DNA from: Bradyrhizobium iriomotense
GTDB lineage: Bacteria; Pseudomonadota; Alphaproteobacteria; Rhizobiales; Xanthobacteraceae
Direction: 5' to 3'
Length of the DNA: 64,000 nt
Assembly (NCBI RefSeq): GCF_018129405.1
Contig: NZ_JAFCLP010000006.1
Coordinates: forward strand, 124,001 to 188,000
In this document: positions 31,895 through 39,851 of the stretch, one piece after another
How positions within the stretch are numbered: position 1 is the stretch's first letter
Layout of the letters: each line of letters opens with the position of its first letter
Notes under the pieces: generated by a model
Seen by the model: only the letters and a program-made list of their open reading frames with translations
Told to the model about the DNA's origin: nothing
The model's database searches: none
Position numbers and translations under genes: made by a program

Positions 31895-32662
31895 TCAGGT
31901 CCTGACTGCCCGGATCGGCTTTGGCCCAGCCGCCCGCAATTCGGCAGCGATTTCAGTGTTCAGGACCTGTTCCAGCCGGGTCAGGACCCGGGCCATGGGG
32001 GCCGCGTCGGTGACCCGGTGATCCCAGCGGATTACGACATGGATGGTCTGGTCGGGGGCGACCAGCCCATAGCTGATGATGAAGGGGCCCGGCGTGATCG
32101 GGTGGAGCTCGCCGCCGCCATAGGCGGCCACCGAGCTCACCGCAAAGCTGCCGAACCAATTGCCGCGCTGCCGGCCGAAATTCAGCCCCACGGCCCAGGA
32201 CAGCCGCCGTAGCGGCAGCGGCAGGCGGGTCGCTCGCATGATCTTGCGGAACATCGGGACGTCCTCGATCGGGGCCGTCTTGGCGCGGCGGATCTCGGCG
32301 TCGACCTGGACCAGCGGCAGGGCCTCCGGGGCTGCGATTCGCTGCGGCAGCACGCATTCCTCGCCGGCCTCGACCCGGGCGATCGCCACCGACGCCACGC
32401 TGATGGGCAGCTCATAGAGCGAGGGCCAGGGCCATTTGGCGTAGACAGTGCGCAGGACCGGCTCGTCCCTGGCGACGATGGCGAAAGCCTTGACGAACAT
32501 CGCGGCCCAGCCGGCCGGTGCCATCGTACCTGCGCGGGCCTCCAGCAGGGCGCGAATATCGAGCGTACGGGAGAGCGAGACGAACGGCACGTCCATCGAC
32601 GCGCGCATGAGGTCGCAGATCAGGCGGCGCGGCAGCGAAATGGTCTTGGGCGTCCCGCGCAT
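31895..32662 (-). CDS. Stand-alone 2-oxoacid dehydrogenase acyltransferase-like (CAT-fold) protein
   Basis: 255 residues resembling only the catalytic domain of E2 acyltransferases. The C-terminal motif [15 protein letters not shown] corresponds to the E2/CAT HRxxDG active site, with Ala in place of Gly. No lipoyl or subunit-binding domain is present. The start at 32662 ([25 protein letters not shown]) is the first ATG before the conserved part. Possible acetyltransferase of unknown substrate; no E1 or E3 genes are nearby. Confidence 0.72.
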   Translation of the reverse strand: MRGTPKTISLPRRLICDLMRASMDVPFVSLSRTLDIRALLEARAGTMAPAGWAAMFVKAFAIVARDEPVLRTVYAKWPWPSLYELPISVASVAIARVEAGEECVLPQRIAAPEALPLVQVDAEIRRAKTAPIEDVPMFRKIMRATRLPLPLRRLSWAVGLNFGRQRGNWFGSFAVSSVAAYGGGELHPITPGPFIISYGLVAPDQTIHVVIRWDHRVTDAAPMARVLTRLEQVLNTEIAAELRAAGPKPIRAVRT

Positions 32663-32828
32663 CGCTCTTTTCGGTTCCCGCGGATGAAAATATGGGCAGC
32701 GAGCGGGTTCCCGCTCGCTGCCTGCTCTAGCACGAACCAACCCGCTTGGGGCCGGTCGGTTCGCCGCATCAGGGCGCCGCGCCGACCCTAGCAGCGCGCC
32801 AGTTCCCGGCAAGGTGGTAATCGGCTGC

Positions 32829-33602
32829 TCAGCGCCTGATCCCGTCGAACGCCGCCATGATGCCGCGCTGGAACAGCGACCAGTCGAAGCCGAGCGCGAT
32901 CGCGCGGTAGCCGCGGTCGATCAGGGCATTGGCCTGGTCGGCGGTACGGGCCACGCCGCCGATCGGCACGCCGCTTTTGAGGATGCCCGCCTCGGCGCGC
33001 GCGACCAGCGCCAATAGCTCCGGGTCGTCCATCTGGCCGCGCTTGTTGATGGACGTTGCGAGATCGCCGGGGCCGATCACCGCGACGTCGATGCCGGGTG
33101 TTGCCATGATCTCGTCGATGCGGTTGACGGCCTCGACATGCTCGATGGTGACCATGCAGATCATCTCGTCGTCGGCAGAGGCCATGTATTCAGGCATCGA
33201 CTGGCCCCAGCGGAACGGCGCGTGGAATGGACCCCAGAGACGGTCGCCGCGCGGCGGATAACGCACGCTGCGTACCGCCTTCTCGGCATCGGCGCGATTG
33301 GTGATCATCGGAAAATTGATGCCGAAGGCGCCGATGTCCATCGGCGCTTTCGCAAGCCACGGCTCGTTCGCCGCGATCCGCACCAAGGGCGTGCACGGCG
33401 TACCCGTCGTCGCGGCGATCATCGCATGCGCTTCGGTGAGCCCGATCGGTCCGTGCTCGAGATCGACGATGATCCAGTCCAGCGAGCGCGCCATGATCTG
33501 CACCAGCTGCACGCTCGGGATGGTCGCGATCGCACCGAACGCGGGGCGGCCCTCGCTCCACAATTGGCGGAGGCGATTGAACGGCTTTGCGGGGACCGAC
33601 AT
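32829..33602 (-). CDS. HpcH/HpaI aldolase family protein
   Basis: 257 residues. The TIM-barrel class II aldolase pattern is clear: SLDWIIVDLEHGPIGL, PLVRIAANEP, INFPMITNRADAEKAVRSVRYPPRGDRLWGP, and the metal Glu in VTIEHVEAVNRIDEI. Known relatives cleave 2-keto-3-deoxy-glucarate or 4-hydroxy-2-ketoheptanedioate to pyruvate and an aldehyde. The window gives no hint of the pathway. Confidence 0.9.
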   Translation of the reverse strand: MSVPAKPFNRLRQLWSEGRPAFGAIATIPSVQLVQIMARSLDWIIVDLEHGPIGLTEAHAMIAATTGTPCTPLVRIAANEPWLAKAPMDIGAFGINFPMITNRADAEKAVRSVRYPPRGDRLWGPFHAPFRWGQSMPEYMASADDEMICMVTIEHVEAVNRIDEIMATPGIDVAVIGPGDLATSINKRGQMDDPELLALVARAEAGILKSGVPIGGVARTADQANALIDRGYRAIALGFDWSLFQRGIMAAFDGIRR

Positions 33603-33663
33603 GTGATGACCTGCGCAGAGATGATGACGGCGGAGCCTAGCAGCGCATCGTCGATGCGGAAAG

Positions 33664-34461
33664 TCAGGCCAGCGCGCGCCCGCCGAAGAACGGCGTCAGC
33701 GTGGCGCTGAGGCCATGCGCGCGGTTCGAGGTGAAGATCATCTCGGCGCCGGACTGCGCGATGGCGCAGGTAGACGCACCCAGCAGGTCCGAGACGCGGC
33801 GGGCGATCGCCGGTGCCGGGTCGATCCAGTCGACCGGCCAGGGCGCGAGCTTGGTCAACCGGTCGAGCAGCAGCGGGTAATGCGTGCAGGCCAGCACCAC
33901 GGTGTCGGTGCGGGCACTCGCGTCCCCGGCATCGCCGACGAAGCAGGGCGCGAGCTCGGCGCGGATGGCGTCGTCACTGATGGGATGGCCACTGAGCTCG
34001 GCTTCGGCCAGCGAGGCAAGCTCGGGCGAGCCGACCAGCGTTACCTCGCATCCCTGTGCGAAATCGCGGATCAGCGCCTTGGTGTATTCGCGCTTCACGG
34101 TGCCCTTGGTGCCGAGCACCGAGACGCGGCGGGTCTTCGACTGCGCGCAGGCCGGCTTGATCGCCGGCACCGTGCCGACGAAGGGCAGGGAATAAGCGGC
34201 GCGCAGGTGCGATAGGACCAGGGTGGAGGCCGTGTTGCAGGCGATGACGGCGAGGTCGGGATCATGGGTGCCGATCAGTTCACCCATCAGCGGCACGACG
34301 CGGGCGATGATCTCGTCCTCGCTGTGATGGCCGTAGGGGAAGAAGGCATCGTCGGCGACGTAGACGTAGTGCGCGTCCGGGCGCGCGGCCACGACCTCAC
34401 GGAGCACCGTGAGCCCGCCAAGGCCGGAATCGAATACCAGGATCGTCGGGGAATTGGTCAC
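33664..34461 (-). CDS. murI: Glutamate racemase
   Basis: 265 residues. Catalytic Cys75 (IACNTAST) and Cys192 (LACTHYPLL), with Asp11-Ser12 (FDSGLGGLTVL) and His194, are all present. It makes D-glutamate for peptidoglycan. It ends 61 bp before the start of the HpcH gene, so the two minus-strand genes could be co-transcribed. Confidence 0.95.
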   Translation of the reverse strand: MTNSPTILVFDSGLGGLTVLREVVAARPDAHYVYVADDAFFPYGHHSEDEIIARVVPLMGELIGTHDPDLAVIACNTASTLVLSHLRAAYSLPFVGTVPAIKPACAQSKTRRVSVLGTKGTVKREYTKALIRDFAQGCEVTLVGSPELASLAEAELSGHPISDDAIRAELAPCFVGDAGDASARTDTVVLACTHYPLLLDRLTKLAPWPVDWIDPAPAIARRVSDLLGASTCAIAQSGAEMIFTSNRAHGLSATLTPFFGGRALA

Positions 34462-34644
34462 GTCACTACCCTAGCCCGCCATGGTTACCATTCGGTTTTT
34501 AGGGCGATTTTGCGGCGGAGCTGCCTGGGGCCGATCTGGAGGGGTTGAATGTGCCGGGGCATCTCCGCAAAATTCCGGGAAGCCCGCCATCACGAAGTAT
34601 GACGCGGCGCCACAGTGCTCCAGTTTGCGGTCGCAGGAGGCCTC

Positions 34645-35286
34645 ATGCTCACCGTCCATCATCTCGGCAAGTCGCAGTCCGAGCGCATCGTCTGGCTGTG
34701 CGAAGAGCTGGAAATCCCCTACGCGCTGCGGCGCTATACCCGCGATCCCGTCACCATGCTGGCGCCGCCCGACTACAAGGCGCTGCACCCGATCGGGGCG
34801 GCGCCCGTCATCACCGATGGCGATCTCGTGCTCGCCGAATCCGGTGCCATCGTCGACTACATCATGGCGAAGCACGGCAACGGCCGTCTCGTGCTCGGCC
34901 CGGACGATCCTGATTTCGCGCAGTTCCTGTACTGGTTTCACTTCGCCAACGGCACGCTGCAGGCCGGCATGGGCCGGCTGATGATCCTGAACCGCCTCAA
35001 GCTCGCCGAGGACAATCCGATGCTGGCGGCGATCAGGACGCGCGTCGACCGCGCCTTCGATCTGGTCGATGCGCGCGTTCGCGATGCCGAGTATCTCGCG
35101 GGGAAGGCCTTCACCACCGCCGACATCATGATGGGCTTCTCGCTCACCACGATGCGCTACTTCCAGCCTTACGATCTCCAGCGCTGTCCGAACATGGTCA
35201 AATATCTCGGGCGCATTGGTGCGCGTCCCGCCTACCGCCGGGCGATGGAGAAGGGCGATCCCGGCATGGCGCTGCTCTTGAGCTGA
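34645..35286 (+). CDS. Glutathione S-transferase
   Basis: 213 residues. The thioredoxin-like N-domain has HHLGKSQSERIVWLCEELEIPY, the cis-Pro in GAAPVITDGD, and the gamma-glutamyl contact ESGAIVDYI. The all-helical C-domain has the N-capping box FTTADIMM. AGGAGG at 34635-34640 fixes the ATG at 34645. It is divergent from murI. Confidence 0.92.
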   Translation: MLTVHHLGKSQSERIVWLCEELEIPYALRRYTRDPVTMLAPPDYKALHPIGAAPVITDGDLVLAESGAIVDYIMAKHGNGRLVLGPDDPDFAQFLYWFHFANGTLQAGMGRLMILNRLKLAEDNPMLAAIRTRVDRAFDLVDARVRDAEYLAGKAFTTADIMMGFSLTTMRYFQPYDLQRCPNMVKYLGRIGARPAYRRAMEKGDPGMALLLS

Positions 35287-35301
35287 GCCGCCATGGCGAG
35301 G

Positions 35302-36207
35302 TCAGTGCGCCATATGTTTGGTCGCGCGCTCGATCAAGTCGCTCAGCCTCGAGACGAATTTCGCGAGAATCGGTGAGGCATTCGTTTTGTGATAGCCGAC
35401 GACGAGATCGATCGTCGGCGCCTTGCCCTTGAGCGGACGGCTGACGACGGACCACGGCAGGAAGTTCTTGACGTAACCCGGTAGCAGCGCGAAGCCGCGG
35501 GTTGAGGCCACCATCGACACCGCCATCGCGATGTTGTCGGCGTCGTGCGCCGTCGCGATCGGCAGGCCGCTTGCGCGAACATAGCCGTTGATGATCTTGA
35601 GGAGCTCGGGAGCGGTGTTGGAGACGTTGACGAAGGGCGTTCCCTCCAGCTTGGCGAGGTCGATGCAGTCGAACTTGGCAAGGCGATGGTCGCTCGGGAG
35701 CACTGCGACCAGCGCCTCCTCGATCACGGTCTTGTAGACGAGATCCGTGGAGTTCGCCTCGCGCCGCATGAAGGCGAGGTCGAGATTTCCGCGTGTCAGG
35801 CCCTCGGCCAGCACCGGCGAAAAATCGCTCGTCACTGTGACGTCGATGTTCGGCAGTTCGTCGCGCAGCACGCGCATCGCCTCCGGCAGCCAGTCGATCT
35901 CCTGACCGGTGAGGAAGCCGAGCGCAAAGCGTGATTTCTCGGGGCGGCCGGCGCGCCGCGCCGCTTCGATCGCTGCATCGGCCTGCGTCAGTGCAAGGCG
36001 CGCGTGATCAAGGAAGGCCTTCCCCGCGGTCGTCAGTTCGACACCGTGCACGCTGCGTGCAAAGAGCGGGACGCCGACCTCGTATTCGAGATCGCGGATC
36101 TGACGGCTGAGCGAAGGCTGCGCGGTGTGCAGCCGCTTCTCGGCGGCGACCGTCAGGCTGCCTTCCTCGGCCACGGCGATGAAATAGCGGAGATGGCGCA
36201 ACTCCAT
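35302..36207 (-). CDS. LysR-family transcriptional regulator
   Basis: 301 residues. HTH: ELRHLRYFIAVAEEGSLTVAAEKRLHTAQPSLSRQIRDLEYEVGVPLFAR; the effector domain covers about 90-295. The Shine-Dalgarno GGAGG before the ATG at 36207 is embedded in a T-N11-A palindrome (36211-36229). It is divergent from an SDR gene at 36361 that is its likely target. It resembles BenM/CatM-type regulators in its N-terminal region. Confidence 0.92.
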   Translation of the reverse strand: MELRHLRYFIAVAEEGSLTVAAEKRLHTAQPSLSRQIRDLEYEVGVPLFARSVHGVELTTAGKAFLDHARLALTQADAAIEAARRAGRPEKSRFALGFLTGQEIDWLPEAMRVLRDELPNIDVTVTSDFSPVLAEGLTRGNLDLAFMRREANSTDLVYKTVIEEALVAVLPSDHRLAKFDCIDLAKLEGTPFVNVSNTAPELLKIINGYVRASGLPIATAHDADNIAMAVSMVASTRGFALLPGYVKNFLPWSVVSRPLKGKAPTIDLVVGYHKTNASPILAKFVSRLSDLIERATKHMAH

Positions 36208-36210
36208 GAA

Positions 36211-36229
36211 GCATACCTCCTGGGTATGC
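36211..36229. promoter_or_regulatory. LysR-type operator overlapping the regulator's ribosome-binding site
   Basis: GCATACC-TCCTG-GGTATGC is a perfect 7-bp inverted repeat containing ATACC-N5-GGTAT, a textbook T-N11-A LysR box. It lies 4-22 bases upstream of the LysR ATG and covers its Shine-Dalgarno. Autoregulation is inferred. Confidence 0.72.
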
Positions 36230-36360
36230 CCCGGAGCTTACAAAGTCTTTTTCAAAGCCGCCAGCCTGCACCAAATAGCACTCCAGCAAAGGGCGCCGCG
36301 CCGACACCATACCTGATTGGCAGGGAATGGGGTGCCTTCGCCCGGCGAAGGAGAATGACC

Positions 36361-37107
36361 ATGACCGATCTCAAGGGAAAGACTGCGCTCGTCACCGGTG
36401 CCTCGCGCGGCATCGGCCGCGCCTCGGCGCTGGCGCTCGCGAAGCGCGGTGCGCAGGTGCTGGTGCATTACGGCCAGGCCGCCAAGGAGGCGGAAGCCGT
36501 CGTCGCCGAGATCCGCAAGAACGGCGGGCGGGCCGATGCCATCGGGGCCGACCTCGGCGCGCCTGATGGCCCGCATCAACTGGCGACACGCGTGCGCGGC
36601 ATCGTCGGCGATCGGCTCGACATCCTGGTTGCCAATGCCGGCATCGCCAAGGCGGCCGTGATCGAGGAGACGACGATTGAGGATTTCGACCGGCTGTTTG
36701 CCGTCAACGTCCGTGCACCATTCTTCCTGGTGCAGCAATTGCTGCCGATTCTGCATGAGGGCAGCAGCGTCGTGCTGGTCTCTTCGCTCGCGGCCCATGC
36801 GGTGGTCGGAACGCTGCCGGCCTATGCGGCGACTAAGGGCGCGATCGACACGCTGGTGAAGCATTTTGCGGCGGCGCTCGGTGCGCGCGGCGTGCGGGTC
36901 AACGCGGTGGCGCCGGGCGTGGTGGGGACCGAGATGTCATCCTTCACCAAGACCGATGCGGGGCGGGACTATACGCTCGGCATGCAGGCCATGAAGCGGA
37001 TTGCCGAGCCCGACGACATCGCGAATGCCATCGCCTTCCTCGCCTCTCCCGACGCGCGCTGGATCGCTGGCGACACCATCCGTGTCGACGGCGGCTCGAA
37101 GCTCTGA
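36361..37107 (+). CDS. Short-chain dehydrogenase/reductase
   Basis: 248 residues. Rossmann TGASRGIG at 12-19, NAG at 92-94, catalytic Ser142, Tyr155 and Lys159 (YAATK), and the C-terminal WIAGDTIRVDGG. Classical NAD(P)-dependent SDR. GAAGGAG ends seven bases before the ATG at 36361, favouring it over the ATG at 36355. It is probably controlled by the divergent LysR protein. Substrate unknown. Confidence 0.93.
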   Translation: MTDLKGKTALVTGASRGIGRASALALAKRGAQVLVHYGQAAKEAEAVVAEIRKNGGRADAIGADLGAPDGPHQLATRVRGIVGDRLDILVANAGIAKAAVIEETTIEDFDRLFAVNVRAPFFLVQQLLPILHEGSSVVLVSSLAAHAVVGTLPAYAATKGAIDTLVKHFAAALGARGVRVNAVAPGVVGTEMSSFTKTDAGRDYTLGMQAMKRIAEPDDIANAIAFLASPDARWIAGDTIRVDGGSKL

Positions 37108-37114
37108 GCCATGG

Positions 37115-37145
37115 CCGGGTGGCCGAAGCGCATTCGGCCGCCCGG
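37115..37145. terminator. Bidirectional terminator between convergent genes
   Basis: CCGGGTGGCCGAA-GCGCA-TTCGGCCGCCCGG is a 13-bp stem with a single G-U wobble and a 5-base loop. It occupies the gap between the SDR stop and the stop of the convergent cyclic-nucleotide-binding gene. TTTA follows on the plus side. Confidence 0.65.
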
Positions 37146-37146
37146 T

Positions 37147-37953
37147 TTACGCGATCCTGTTGGTGGTCGGCGTCCGCGCCGCGTTGAGCTGCTTCTGCAG
37201 GCGATCGATGTTCTGCAGGAGGCGCTGGCTGGTCAGCACCAGGAAGTAATAGCCGAACTGCGGATCCTGGAAGTAGATCTCGAGCAGCCGGTCATAGGTG
37301 ATCGTCAGCACCTGTCCGTCCTCGATGCATTCGATCGTTCCGGTGCGGCGGTTGTCCGGCGTCAGGAAGCCGAGCTCGCCCATCAGCGCGCCCGGCAGGA
37401 TCTCGACGTTGATCTCCTTGACCAGGAATTTGCCGGTGACCGTCAGGAGCATCTCCTTGGCCGGGTCGCCCAGCTTGAACAGCGTGTCGCCGCGGCGATA
37501 TTTGCGCTCGGTCATGAACGGCTTGAGCCACTCGATCGACATGTCGCCCTCGGCGGCATGGCGCGCCTTCTTGACCAGCTTGAGCATCTGCCGCAGGCGC
37601 AGGGCGTTGATCGGAAGCAGCAGAAGATAGAGCAGGAACGTCGAGACGTTGGCGGTGAGTGCGCCGAAAGCGGCGAAGAACGCGCAGCCGATCATGTTGG
37701 CCACCCGCAGGGGCACCATCGTCCGCATCAGGAGGGTGGCGACGAAGAAGCCGGCGCCGACCGCGGCGAACAAATTGGCGAACGTGATGTTGTGGACAAA
37801 GATCTCCAGCAGCCGATTGAAGATCGCGTCGTAAGTGACGTTGTCGGGATCGAGGCCCATCTGGACCAGGATCTTGGCGATCCTGAGGTTGTCCGTGGCC
37901 GCCTCGAGAATGCGGTCGAGGATCGAGGAAATGTCTGCACTGCCGGACGGCAT
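37147..37953 (-). CDS. Membrane protein with cyclic nucleotide-binding domain
   Basis: 268 residues. A soluble N-terminus (about 1-55) is followed by two hydrophobic segments (NLFAAVGAGFFVATLLM and VANMIGCAFFAAFGALTANVSTFLLYLLLLPI) and then a cNMP-binding fold (about 135-230: YRRGDTLFKLGDPAKEMLLTVTGKFLVKE, GALMGELGFLTPDNRRTGTIECIEDG). There is no DNA-binding HTH, so it is a membrane sensor and not a Crp-type regulator. The phosphate cassette reads GELGFLTPDNRRT, compatible with cyclic nucleotide binding. The start at 37953 gives the shortest complete protein. Confidence 0.78.
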   Translation of the reverse strand: MPSGSADISSILDRILEAATDNLRIAKILVQMGLDPDNVTYDAIFNRLLEIFVHNITFANLFAAVGAGFFVATLLMRTMVPLRVANMIGCAFFAAFGALTANVSTFLLYLLLLPINALRLRQMLKLVKKARHAAEGDMSIEWLKPFMTERKYRRGDTLFKLGDPAKEMLLTVTGKFLVKEINVEILPGALMGELGFLTPDNRRTGTIECIEDGQVLTITYDRLLEIYFQDPQFGYYFLVLTSQRLLQNIDRLQKQLNAARTPTTNRIA

Positions 37954-38208
37954 GGTACTAACCCCGCGTAAGGCCTTCAGTCCTGCTCGGTATTCGTATA
38001 GCCGAAATCGAATGACGACCGCTTGAATGAAGCCTTCGGCCGTCATGCCGCAAGAGGCAAATTTTAGCCTGATCGGGCGTTTCGGCAATTGCCCGTTGGT
38101 TGTGCGTATGACCCGTGAAGCGCCCGTGATTCGGGGGCGCGGGGTGCAGCTTTGGCGTCGTGGACGGATTTGGGCGGCCCTGATGAGGGAAACGGGACGG
38201 TCACCGCC

Positions 38209-39306
38209 TCAGGGCTTGGCGGCGGGCTGGATCACCTGCTGTTCGATCAGGCCAAGGTGTCCCGGCAGGGACCCGGCGCGCAGCAACATGGCGACGCTGC
38301 TTGCTTCCTCCAGGGTGAAATTGCCGGAGATCTGGCCGGAGCCGCCGGTGATGGGCTCGCGGATCACGGGGGCGGAAACTACCTTGTCGTCGAGCACGAT
38401 GGCGAAGGGCCTTCCGACGTTTTCGGCGGTGACGTGGGCGAATCGCCGCGCGCCGCGTCCGTTGAAGCGGAACGAGGCAATCGGTTCGTTCGTGCTGCTC
38501 GCGAACCCCGGGCCCGCATAGCTGATGTCGTTGCCGTCGAGCACGCTGTCCCTGGCAACGAGATAAGGGCGCTTGTCCTTGAAGCCGAGCAGGACTTCCG
38601 TGCCCGCGGGCGGTGTGCCGGACTGCGCCTGCTCCGCCGGCATCGAGATGTCGATCAGGCGGAAGCTGACCTTGACCTTCGTGGCGAAGATCGCGGTGAC
38701 GCGCTCGGGCTCCATCATCCCCGGGATGAAGATGCGGATGCGGTCGGTGCCGTCAGGCTGGGCGCTAGCGAGCTTGATGCCGGCATCCTTGAGGCGCTGC
38801 TCGATCATGGCGATCGAATCCTCGACGAGGTCGTGCAGCCCTGCCGCGGATGCGGCGTCAGTCGGCTTGAGCCTGACCAGCCCGTCGCCGCCGTCGGTCA
38901 CGGTGAGCGCATGCGCGGGTACTCCCTCTGCAGCCGCCGCGAGCTTGCGCTTCAGCTCCTCGCGCCCCTTGGCGTCCGCAACCTTCACCTCGACGCCACC
39001 GTCGCGGATCGCAAGGCCTGAGAAGGCGATCTTGCCCTCGCGCAGAGTCTTGTAGACGTCATCGCGGAGGTCCGTGACGGCGCTCTCGCGCAAGCCAGCG
39101 GCGTCCACTTTGTAGACGATGCGCGATCCGCCCAGCTTCTCCATCTTGTCGCCGATGAAGGCCGCGATCTTGGCGCGCATCTTCTCGAGCTGGCTGTCCG
39201 CGGCGAGCGCGGCGCGGGGCAGGGCGGTCGCCGATGCCAAAATCACCGATGTCACGGCGACCGCACGGATCAGCGGCGTGATGCGGTCTCGCAGGGGCGT
39301 GGTCAT
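38209..39306 (-). CDS. Free-standing exported SecD P1-like protein
   Basis: 365 residues with a signal peptide (LIRAVAVTSVILASATALPRAALA, cleavage near 36). The rest matches the large periplasmic P1 region of SecD: IEQRLKDAGIKLASAQPDGTDRIRIFIPGM, the head subdomain with SFRFNGRGARRFAHVTAENVGRPFAIVLDDKVVSAPVI, and GQISGNFTLEEASSVAMLLRAGSLPGHLGLIEQQ. It stops exactly where SecD's membrane bundle should begin. The true SecDF motor uses that bundle, so this paralogue cannot translocate alone; a periplasmic chaperone or adaptor role is a guess. Confidence 0.8.
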   Translation of the reverse strand: MTTPLRDRITPLIRAVAVTSVILASATALPRAALAADSQLEKMRAKIAAFIGDKMEKLGGSRIVYKVDAAGLRESAVTDLRDDVYKTLREGKIAFSGLAIRDGGVEVKVADAKGREELKRKLAAAAEGVPAHALTVTDGGDGLVRLKPTDAASAAGLHDLVEDSIAMIEQRLKDAGIKLASAQPDGTDRIRIFIPGMMEPERVTAIFATKVKVSFRLIDISMPAEQAQSGTPPAGTEVLLGFKDKRPYLVARDSVLDGNDISYAGPGFASSTNEPIASFRFNGRGARRFAHVTAENVGRPFAIVLDDKVVSAPVIREPITGGSGQISGNFTLEEASSVAMLLRAGSLPGHLGLIEQQVIQPAAKP

Positions 39307-39434
39307 GGTGTCCTCGCGTCTTGCGGCATGGCGTCCGGCGAAGCCGCTGCGAATTGGTCCGCCTGTCGCGCAAGGAGGTTCACTTCTTTCGATTATGCTC
39401 AGAGAAAATATAAATATAACAATATCTTATTTCT

Positions 39435-39472
39435 GTAACCGGGATACGAATTTGCGTAACCGGGATACGTAT
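39435..39472 (+). promoter_or_regulatory. Phased direct-repeat operator of a toxin-antitoxin candidate
   Basis: GTAACCGGGATACGAAT (39435-39451) is repeated as GTAACCGGGATACGTAT (39456-39472), 16 of 17 bases identical and 21 bp apart, two helical turns. The repeats lie between a very A/T-rich stretch (about 39385-39433, a plausible promoter with TTATGC-N16-TATAAC) and the ATG at 39482. Direct repeats of this kind are typical sites for ribbon-helix-helix antitoxins. Confidence 0.7.
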
Positions 39473-39481
39473 GATATCTAA

Positions 39482-39850
39482 ATGGTCCGCGGAGCGAGGT
39501 GGCCGGTGATCCCAGCGAACAAGCGCGTCAGGAAATATCGCAGCCAGGGTGGTGCGGCCGACCTCGTGCGCGTCGAAGTCCTGATTCCGCCGGCCGCACG
39601 CAATGAAGTCTTGGCGCTCGCCTCGCGCATGCGCGCGAAGCACCGGCTGACCAAAGAGCTGCAATCGCTGCTCGACAATGCACTCCGTCTCTACGGGCCG
39701 CGCATTCTCGACAATGTCGATCTCGATCGTCTTCCCGATCTGCGGTCTCGCGCCGCGGTCGCGGCGCGCGCCATGATCGAGCGCGGCGATGCGCGAGCTT
39801 TTGCGATGGGCAGGAAGATACTCGACCGCGTCAACGCCACGGAGAACTGA
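39482..39850 (+). CDS. Putative antitoxin, ribbon-helix-helix-like
   Basis: 122 residues. A basic lead (KRVRKYRSQGG) is followed by a beta-strand/helix/helix pattern ADLVRVEVLIPPAARNEVLALASRMRAKHR, reminiscent of RHH DNA-binding antitoxins, then two helices. The ATG at 39482 lacks a Shine-Dalgarno; the GTG at 39506 has GAGG upstream and gives 114 residues. It is followed after one base by a nucleotidyltransferase gene and preceded by phased direct repeats, the normal layout of an autoregulated toxin-antitoxin operon. The RHH call is by eye only. Confidence 0.6.
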   Translation: MVRGARWPVIPANKRVRKYRSQGGAADLVRVEVLIPPAARNEVLALASRMRAKHRLTKELQSLLDNALRLYGPRILDNVDLDRLPDLRSRAAVAARAMIERGDARAFAMGRKILDRVNATEN

Positions 39851-39851
39851 G

